Of a DNA stretch of 64,000 nt, positions 59,080 through 64,000 are shown one piece after another. The notes beneath the pieces are model-generated. The model did not search any database, was not told where the DNA came from, and saw nothing but the letters and a program-made list of their open reading frames with translations. The number at the start of each line of letters is the position of its first letter. The stretch's first letter is position 1. Source of the DNA: Catonia carolina (lineage: Eukaryota > Arthropoda > Insecta > Hemiptera > Achilidae); the NCBI GenBank assembly GCA_035578175.1, contig JAQMRL010000014.1, positions 10,499,274 through 10,563,273 of the forward strand, in the 5' to 3' direction. A program made the translations under genes and the position numbers.

Positions 59080-60972
59080 ACACACGCGCGCGCCCGCACG
59101 GACGCGCACACACGCACGCGCACACACACACACACACAGACCAATCGCTAAAAACATGTTTTTTGGGTTCAGGGGGTCTGAAAAAGTGTAGATCCGGTGA
59201 AAACTCGATTTCGAAAAATCGACATGAAAACAATACTTTCCTTCCTATATATTCACATAGGCAAGAGAAAGTAAAAAAAAATTAAAAATAATCTGCTGTG
59301 AAACACTCACACAACTATCTCATGCCAATGCAAATAATTAACAATACAACCTAACATTAGTAATAAAACAGAAGTAATAAACAAAAAAAACTAACCCCAA
59401 TAATCAACATAATCTACTGATGTTGTAATGACAAGATGAACCTGGGACCCAGTGTGGGCAATGCGCTGCTGCTAGCGTCGTACATACATTTTACATTTTT
59501 TTAAATATGTAACTGTGTAGTATATAGGCCTATTTACCATATTCTAGAGGCGCAAACTCGTAACATTTAATAGAACATCCCATCCGCACTTCAAATTGTT
59601 TTACCATGCTTTTAAATGGTCGACATGATAAACCTATAATACACAGATAGATAAATAATATTTTATAACAGCACTGCAAAATAATGAATAAAATGTGAAG
59701 AATTAAAATTAAATGAAACGGAATGAGTTTTAACGAATTAAAATACTTTTATTTGTACAAAAATGTAGCCTAAAACGTAAAAACAAAATAGCCAAATCAA
59801 AACAATATTTCCTGTTCTACTCGTCGCCTAATAAAATAATAAGGACTGTGTTCAATTGTAATGAACTATGAGTGTCAGCATTTTTTTGGGATTGTAATAG
59901 AGAAACTGGGCATGCCCAGTAGATTGTTCCCCGCTTACACTTCGTCTCAAAGTTCATTTCGTGACTAACCATCAGTAATTTTAATCATGAGTGAATTATG
60001 TAAAGTAAAAATCAACCTCAACCTCAGTTTAGCTTTAAAATACGGAAAATCACTCTTCCACGCTAAACTAGGCTCTGTAGAGAAAAATGCTCTGAATAAA
60101 AGTTGTAAATCTTTTAATTTCCTATTAATTTGATTATGTACACTTTTGTCGTAAAATGCATACTAAGGCCGAAATCTTTTAAAAAATCGATTTTTCACAC
60201 CTTTACGTGAGAAAAAAAACAGAATTTGCTAATTACCGCTAAACTATGCGTTATACAAAAAAGTATTATAATTAAATGTTGTAGGATTTTAAATTGTCTA
60301 CAACTTTTATTATATCAAATTTTGCGCTAAAATGCATATTATAGCCGCAATCTTAAAAAAAACTTTTTTACGTGAAAACAGCCTCACCAAGATTTCAGCA
60401 AACATGGCGCCTATCCTATCTTGTAGATAATAAAAAATTTGAAAAACTAGGCAATTTTGAAAAAATCGTAGGTCCAGTTTTTGTGAAAATCGCAAAAAAG
60501 TGAAAAATGACACGAATAAACTACTACTTCCGGTTGACCGATTTTTATGAAAATGTTCGTGTCGGGTTCCTAGTGACATCTAACTTAAGTTTCAAATTTC
60601 AAGGTCGTACAATGTTCCGTTCTTGAGATATTCTGTTCACTAAAAAAACATGTTTTTTCGGTTCAGGGAGTCTGAAAACGTGTAGAACCGGTGAAAACTC
60701 GATTTCGAAAAATCGACATGAAAACAATACTTTCCTTCCTATAAATTCGTATAGGCAAGATAAAGTAAAATTTAACAACGGAGAGTTCCCATGTTTTTGT
60801 TCAATTCAACTACATTTAGGAATGAATATTTTAACATTCCTCCTGAATCAGTCTGTGTGTAAATCAATAATCATATCTAATTTTTGTGTACTTTCTTTCA
60901 ATTTTACAGTTATTACAAGTTGCTTATTCATATTTCAATTTAATTAAAAGTGTTGGAGTGAAACCAGATTAA
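50350..60972 (+). CDS. Odorant receptor gene E, complete five-exon gene
   Basis: Exons: 50350-51326, 52405-52504, 53768-53869, 56286-56441, 60910-60972. Same phases and splice sites as gene D, 465 aa. Exon 1 has one codon fewer (a single Tyr in LHYFPFYD). Compared with gene D, exon 1 carries about 29 substitutions in 326 residues, many in the predicted membrane region 110-265, while exons 2-5 differ by only two residues in 139. The noncoding parts are also nearly identical to gene D. No stop or splice defect was seen, so it is probably functional, with receptor role and Orco partnership inferred from the family. Confidence 0.88.
51435..52218 (+). mobile_element. Internally deleted intron 1 transposon in gene E
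   Basis: Same 784-bp structure as 36840-37623, TA-flanked, same deletion junction. Keeps the last part of the DD41D-like transposase (SPDLTPCDF to GGHFEHLL, about 51859-52092). Confidence 0.8.
52405..52504 (+). CDS. Receptor gene E, exon 2
   Basis: 100 bp, after 'tttaatttcag', before gtaact. Protein identical to gene D exon 2 (TM5). Confidence 0.88.
53001..53432. repeat. ~430-bp (TTC)n polypyrimidine tract in intron 2 of gene E
   Basis: CTT/CCT triplets ending abruptly at 'cttcatcttattacagaat'. Relative to gene D, about 140 bp right of the tract (equivalent to 38810-38948) are missing. Confidence 0.92.
53440..53650 (+). mobile_element. LINE 3' end fragment in intron 2 of gene E
   Basis: Copy of 38945-39165, with the same RILKSMVERMPGGRIPLSV reading and GAAGACGAAGAAGAAA tail. 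Confidence 0.5.
53768..53869 (+). CDS. Receptor gene E, exon 3
   Basis: 102 bp, phase 0, TM6. Two residues differ from gene D (Lys and Phe in MWKNLLLLFAS). Confidence 0.88.
53925..54983 (+). mobile_element. 5'-truncated DD41D transposon in intron 3 of gene E
   Basis: Counterpart of 39435-40495 with the same truncated start and the same 3' end 'ctgccggtccctg' followed by TA. Confidence 0.75.
54094..54804 (+). pseudogene. DD41D transposase, C-terminal two thirds, frame intact
   Basis: 236 codons (the first may be internal), with SDKTHFHLSG, WFQQDGVTAHTAR and SPDLLVCDFFLWGY, so the three Asp positions are present in one frame. C terminus NFHVRLHECV. The HTH domain upstream is truncated and separated by a TGA near 54064, and the left inverted repeat is absent, so it is not mobile by itself. 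Spacing between the last two Asp residues is 41. Confidence 0.85.
54986..56140 (+). repeat. Repeat R, right half, split by PIF/Harbinger, in gene E
   Basis: 54986-55294 plus 56073-56140 equal the right half of R. Counterpart of 40498-42268. Confidence 0.75.
55295..56072 (+). mobile_element. PIF/Harbinger element, deleted copy in gene E
   Basis: 778 bp, TTA-flanked (55292-55294, 56073-56075), same inverted ends as 40807-42197. It lacks 613 bp present in gene D. Both deletion ends lie at a shared 'accag', a microhomology-type junction near 55680. Confidence 0.82.
56286..56441 (+). CDS. Receptor gene E, exon 4
   Basis: 156 bp, phase 0, protein identical to gene D exon 4, donor gtaagt. Confidence 0.88.
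56485..56640 (+). repeat. tRNA-derived SINE head in intron 4 of gene E
   Basis: Copy of 42610-42765, with the A-box-like TGGTCTAGAAG and decayed B-box. Confidence 0.6.
56800..57752 (-). repeat. Repeat R, copy present only in gene E
   Basis: A complete reverse-oriented R lies between 'gtgcaaataataataa' and 'aataaagtaatag'. Gene D has these joined directly (about 42917-42947). This is the clearest empty site for R in the window. The junctions are A-rich, so the target duplication cannot be told from the ends. Confidence 0.82.
58065..58245 (+). repeat. SINE-like tail segment in intron 4 of gene E
   Basis: Copy of 43765-43945. Confidence 0.6.
58255..59280 (-). repeat. Repeat R, complete copy in intron 4 of gene E
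   Basis: Counterpart of 43955-44990. Microsatellite at 59033-59140 (pure CT run then CA/CG) differs in length and pattern from gene D. Confidence 0.72.
59033..59140. repeat. (CT)n / (CA,CG)n microsatellite
   Basis: Uninterrupted CT dinucleotides (about 59033-59076), then CA and CGCGCG units to 59140, inside R. Confidence 0.88.
59283..60770 (-). repeat. Repeat R copy with MITE-like insert, gene E
   Basis: Counterpart of 44995-46495. The insert lies at 59414-59977. Confidence 0.7.
59414..59977. mobile_element. MITE-like insert, second copy
   Basis: Same ends as 45143-45707 (TACTGATGTTGTAATGACAA left). No coding region. Confidence 0.6.
60910..60972 (+). CDS. Receptor gene E, exon 5
   Basis: 63 bp after 'attttacag'. 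LLQVAYSYFNLIKSVGVKPD and TAA, identical to gene D. Confidence 0.88.
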   Translation, partial: LLQVAYSYFNLIKSVGVKPD

Positions 60973-61093
60973 ATCTACAGTTCTGTAAAAATTATTGAAA
61001 TAATCTACATAAATCAAGAAAATTTTCCTACTATAAAATACAGATTCATAAAAAGTGGTTGTGTTAATGCCTCTTTGTCACATTTTCAAAATA

Positions 61094-61707
61094 CAGTATT
61101 GTGCGAATTAATGTGAACAGAGACAAAGTTTCAGTTTTCATAAGTTGGTTAACCAAACAGTCAAACATCCCCCCAAAAAAATATTCTGGGGCTGTTTTTC
61201 ATACTCAGGTACTGGCACACTTATTCCAATTGAAGGTATGATGAATAGTGAAAAATACAAAGCATTGCTAGGGCAACGCTTAGCTATAGAACTTAATAAA
61301 GTACAGGCCGAAGGGACCGCAATTTTTCAACAAGACTCGGCTCCGTGCCAGATAATAATATTACCCTTCTTGATTGGCCTGGGAATTCACCTGATCTTAA
61401 TCCTATAGAAAATTTGTGGGCAATATGTAAGGCTAGGCTACAAAAATTGGACTGTACGACAAAAACAAAACTGGTGGAAGCAGTGATTCAGGTTTGGTTT
61501 AGAGATGAAGCCATCACAAACAATTGCAAAAAACTTGTGGATTCCATGCCAAGAAGACTCCAGGAAGTCATAAAAGTAAAAGGGGGACACATTAAATACT
61601 AGTTAATGGAAATTATCTCATGTAAGTGTACCTAAATGTATCTTTGTCCTAAATAAATCATATTTACAAATTATTTCTGTTTGTTCACATTAATTCGCAC
61701 AATACTG
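61094..61707 (+). mobile_element. Internally deleted Tc1-like element downstream of gene E
   Basis: 614 bp, TA-flanked, inverted ends CAGTATTGTGCGAATTAATG. Carries the same frameshifted DD34E remnant (61145-61408 and 61345-61602: AIFQQDSAPC, then NSPDLNPIENLWAICKA, ending KGGHIKY). Confidence 0.88.
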
Positions 61708-61794
61708 TATTTTGGTCGTTCGACGAGTTTTCACTTTTTTGTAGATTTTACAAAAATTTGGAAAGCAACGTCGATAGCACATCAGACTTTTCTT

Positions 61795-61985
61795 GTTATC
61801 AGTCTCTCGACTGGTTTTATACAGTTTTCAAGCTATTCAATCTTGCACAAGTCGTTTCATATCTACATACCTGTATACCCTCCATTTTTTGTAATTTGCT
61901 TTAAATATTCAAAATCTTTGCCTCCCCCTACAATTCAATCCCTTCATTATTGATAGACCATCAAGATGCCCAAAACGGGCAGGTG
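61795..61985 (-). mobile_element. LINE 3' end fragment, - strand
   Basis: Reverse complement of about 965-1157 (ends 'cagtctctcgactg'; includes 'tgtaatttgctttaaata'). It marks the right breakpoint of homology with gene D, since after 'cttgttatcag' gene D continues into the pogo-like block instead. Confidence 0.65.
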
Positions 61986-61999
61986 GAGTGTTATTTTAA

Positions 62000-62350
62000 T
62001 TGCACTCTATCTGTTTGGTCCGGGGCTAAAAAAAATAGTTCTGTTTCTTATCACATAGTCAGCCACTTATATGACTGAACTATTTAAGAACAGAAGAGGT
62101 AGAGGTGTAAAAGACACTAGTCAGAGTTATCTCCTCTGAGAGTAATGAATTTCACTATGCAGCCGGACCCTGTGGTGAATGAAGTGAAGGTGTCATTTGC
62201 AGGGTGGAAAGTGAGTGCTTTTCGGAGGGCCTAGCATGCTGATAAGCAAACTCTTTCAGCTCAGTGAGGAAGGCAATGGTAAACCACCTCACTCTTCGTT
62301 TTTACTTAGTAAAACCTCTGGAGGTTCAAACCAGCCTTTCGGCTGTTTAC
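62000..62350 (+). repeat. Dispersed repeat, + strand copy
   Basis: Reverse complement of about 3690-4060, with 'ggcaatggtaaaccacctc' and the end shared with 1-130. Frames are broken. Confidence 0.65.
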
Positions 62351-62870
62351 CTAAACAACACAACAACAGACCATCAAGCAAGGAAGGAATTTCCCTTCCT
62401 TGCCACATCACAAGTCCGTATCACTAGCCGAACTGCATAACAACGGCAGCTTGAACGCTACTACGCTGCCTGATATTATTAGCTACTATTATAAGAAATG
62501 AAAACCAGACTTACAGTTAACTTAATTTACTGACATTTATGCAATCGGAAATAAATTAAAAAGTAAGTAAGGAAAAGTTTTTTTTTTTAAATCCCTGTTG
62601 CCTGTAAGACGCGTTCCATAACGGCACACTCTCTATCATTCAATGATATATCAGGTCCCTCTTTCACTTCCCGCTCAAAAAACGTTATCACGTTATTAAT
62701 AATTTCACGACTTTGACTTTGCAAAACTTGACCTTTTTTCGACTTCATTTTTTCCGCTATTTTCACTCATTTTATATGAACTCAGAACTGAACCGATTCA
62801 ACGAAAAAGTAAACAGGTTTGAATTATATAAGACACTACATTAGAAATTAAAATCCGATAAATAGCAATA
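62351..62870. other. Stretch without recognised gene
   Basis: A short inverted repeat (GCAAGGAAGG ... CCTTCCTTGC, about 62378-62404) is the only structure seen. The rest is AT-rich with no family signal. Confidence 0.45.
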
Positions 62871-62874
62871 TATA

Positions 62875-63805
62875 GGGTGATTCAAAAAGAGCGCCGGTTT
62901 TTAAACGGCTGGTAAATTTTTGTTTATCGGTTGGCAACATTGTTTGACCACATTTCTATTTTGGAGAACATTCCGATTGACGATTCAGTTGTAGTTTCTC
63001 TTGTTCGCAGTGTAGTACTCTCGCAGTCTGTGTCTAACCATGGAGAAGTTTACTATTGCGCAACGAGTGTTAATCGTCAAAACATTTTACCAGAGTGGAG
63101 AGAGTTATGCGGCTACTGTCAGGCGACTTCGCGGTACTCTAGGACGTAATGAAGCACCGAATGAATCAACAGTTCGCAGGCTCATGAAAAAGTTTTTTGA
63201 GACGGGTTCAACAGTCGACCTTAAAAGTTCTGGACGTCGTCGTTCTGGCCAAACTGAGCAGAACGTTGCGTTGGTTCGTGACAGTGTGGCTGTTAACCCA
63301 GCAAATTAGGGAGTTTTTGTGGCATCATTTGGATGGAATGGACATTAACGAGTTGTGGTTTCAGCCGGATGGTGCCATCTGTCACGCTGCACGAGAAACA
63401 ATGTTGTTGCTCCGTGAACGGTTCAAGGATCGCATCATTTCTCGTAATTCCGACCATCAATGGCTACCAAGGTCGTGTGACTTGACGCCTTGTGACTTTC
63501 CTCTTTGGGGTCATCTGAAGTCATTGGTGTATGCCAATAAACCCCGAAACATCAATGACTTGAAGGAGGAAATTCGACGGGTTATCGGGCAAATGGAAGT
63601 CGAAACTTGTCGTGCAGTAATATCCAATTTCATGGACAGAGTTGATGCGTGCCAGCGCAGTAGAGGAGGACACATGCATGACATCATTTTTCATACATGA
63701 AATCGGAAGGTAAGATGAACTTGTTGATGTATTTATTTTCAGTTTTTCAATAAAATAAATCTCTTAATTTGATATATCAAAACCGGCGCTCTTTTTGAAT
63801 CACCT
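62875..63805 (+). mobile_element. Internally deleted DD41D transposon with intact ends
   Basis: 931 bp flanked by TA, inverted ends GGGTGATTCAAAAAGAGCGC left and AGGTGATTCAAAAAGAGCGC right (reverse complement). Contains a two-part transposase. A different DD41D lineage from those in introns 3 and 1 of the receptors. Confidence 0.85.
63040..63700 (+). pseudogene. DD41D transposase with DUF4817-type HTH, internal deletion
   Basis: 63040-63309 encodes an N-terminal HTH resembling the DUF4817 domain (MEKFTIAQRVLIVKTFYQSG, STVRRLMKKFFETGS, SGRRRSG). After the break at about 63305, frame 63320-63700 encodes LWFQPDGAICHAARETM (second Asp) and SCDLTPCDFPLWGHLKSLVY (third, 41 residues between), ending GGHMHDIIFHT. 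The segment with the first catalytic Asp is deleted and the frame shifted, so it is inactive. The start at 63040 fits the domain start of the family. Confidence 0.85.
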
Positions 63806-64000
63806 TATAGTAAACGATCCAAATAAATAATGAGATAGAACAACAAAGATAGATTATAACATTTGTGTAGAATAACACTTCACTTCCATAACTAACTAAT
63901 TATAACTAATTAATCACTTCAATACGCTAAGGTTAGAACTCTACTACAAAATTGTCAAGTTGTAAATGCACGACTCATGCCCACCCCTCTCCTTATTAAA
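63806..64000. other. AT-rich flank at window end
   Basis: No feature recognised in the last ~195 bp. Confidence 0.4.

Overview
The window is AT-rich, intron-containing animal DNA, almost certainly from an insect and perhaps a hemipteran. The evidence is multi-exon odorant-receptor (7tm_6 family) genes with canonical GT-AG introns, plus many Tc1/mariner, DD41D, PIF/Harbinger, LINE, solo-LTR and SINE-like insertions. No operon, Shine-Dalgarno or other bacterial features are visible. The species cannot be fixed from sequence alone.

The genic content is a tandem odorant-receptor (OR) array on the + strand. Only two complete five-exon genes are present. Gene D has exons 35754-36733, 37810-37909, 39279-39380, 42413-42568 and 46636-46698 (466 aa). 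Gene E has exons 50350-51326, 52405-52504, 53768-53869, 56286-56441 and 60910-60972 (465 aa). Gene A enters from the left and keeps only exon 4 (1260-1415) and exon 5 (6305-6367). Between A and D lie two more intact first exons, B (7966-8945) and C (17965-18944). Each has an open 326-codon frame and a good splice donor, but no exons 2-5 of its own. They are either stranded first exons (pseudogenes) or alternative first exons that could splice to the shared exons 2-5 of gene D.

The array grew by repeated segmental duplication. First-exon spacings are 10.0 kb (B to C), 17.8 kb (C to D) and 14.6 kb (D to E). Comparing copies gives empty sites for many insertions, so their exact ends and target-site duplications can be read. 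These are a mariner (9238-10952), two solo LTRs (19760-21653 and 30204-31856), a near-full-length LINE (22753-27759, 14-bp TSD), a LINE 3' fragment (42965-43458, 14-bp TSD) and PIF/Harbinger elements (TTA TSD). Intron 1 of every receptor copy carries the same TA-flanked transposon, in different states of decay and nesting.

The commonest repeat, called R here, is an unclassified element of about 0.9-1.05 kb. It ends in inverted ACTTTCTCTTGCC / GGCAAGAGAAAGT and occurs at least nine times, whole or in part. In B and C, R begins within about 20 bp of where the exon 2 acceptor should be. This suggests that recombination between R copies removed exons 2-5.

Region by region: 1-7490 is the 3' end of gene A amid repeats; 7490-17480 is first exon B plus a nested transposon and spacer; 17480-35345 is first exon C with heavily nested insertions (LINE, two LTRs); 35345-47430 is gene D; 47430-61710 is gene E; 61710-64000 holds LINE/SINE-like fragments and an internally deleted DD41D transposon. 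Most long open frames outside the receptors and transposases are chance frames, notably the poly-Glu/poly-Lys frames over the intronic (TTC)n tracts.
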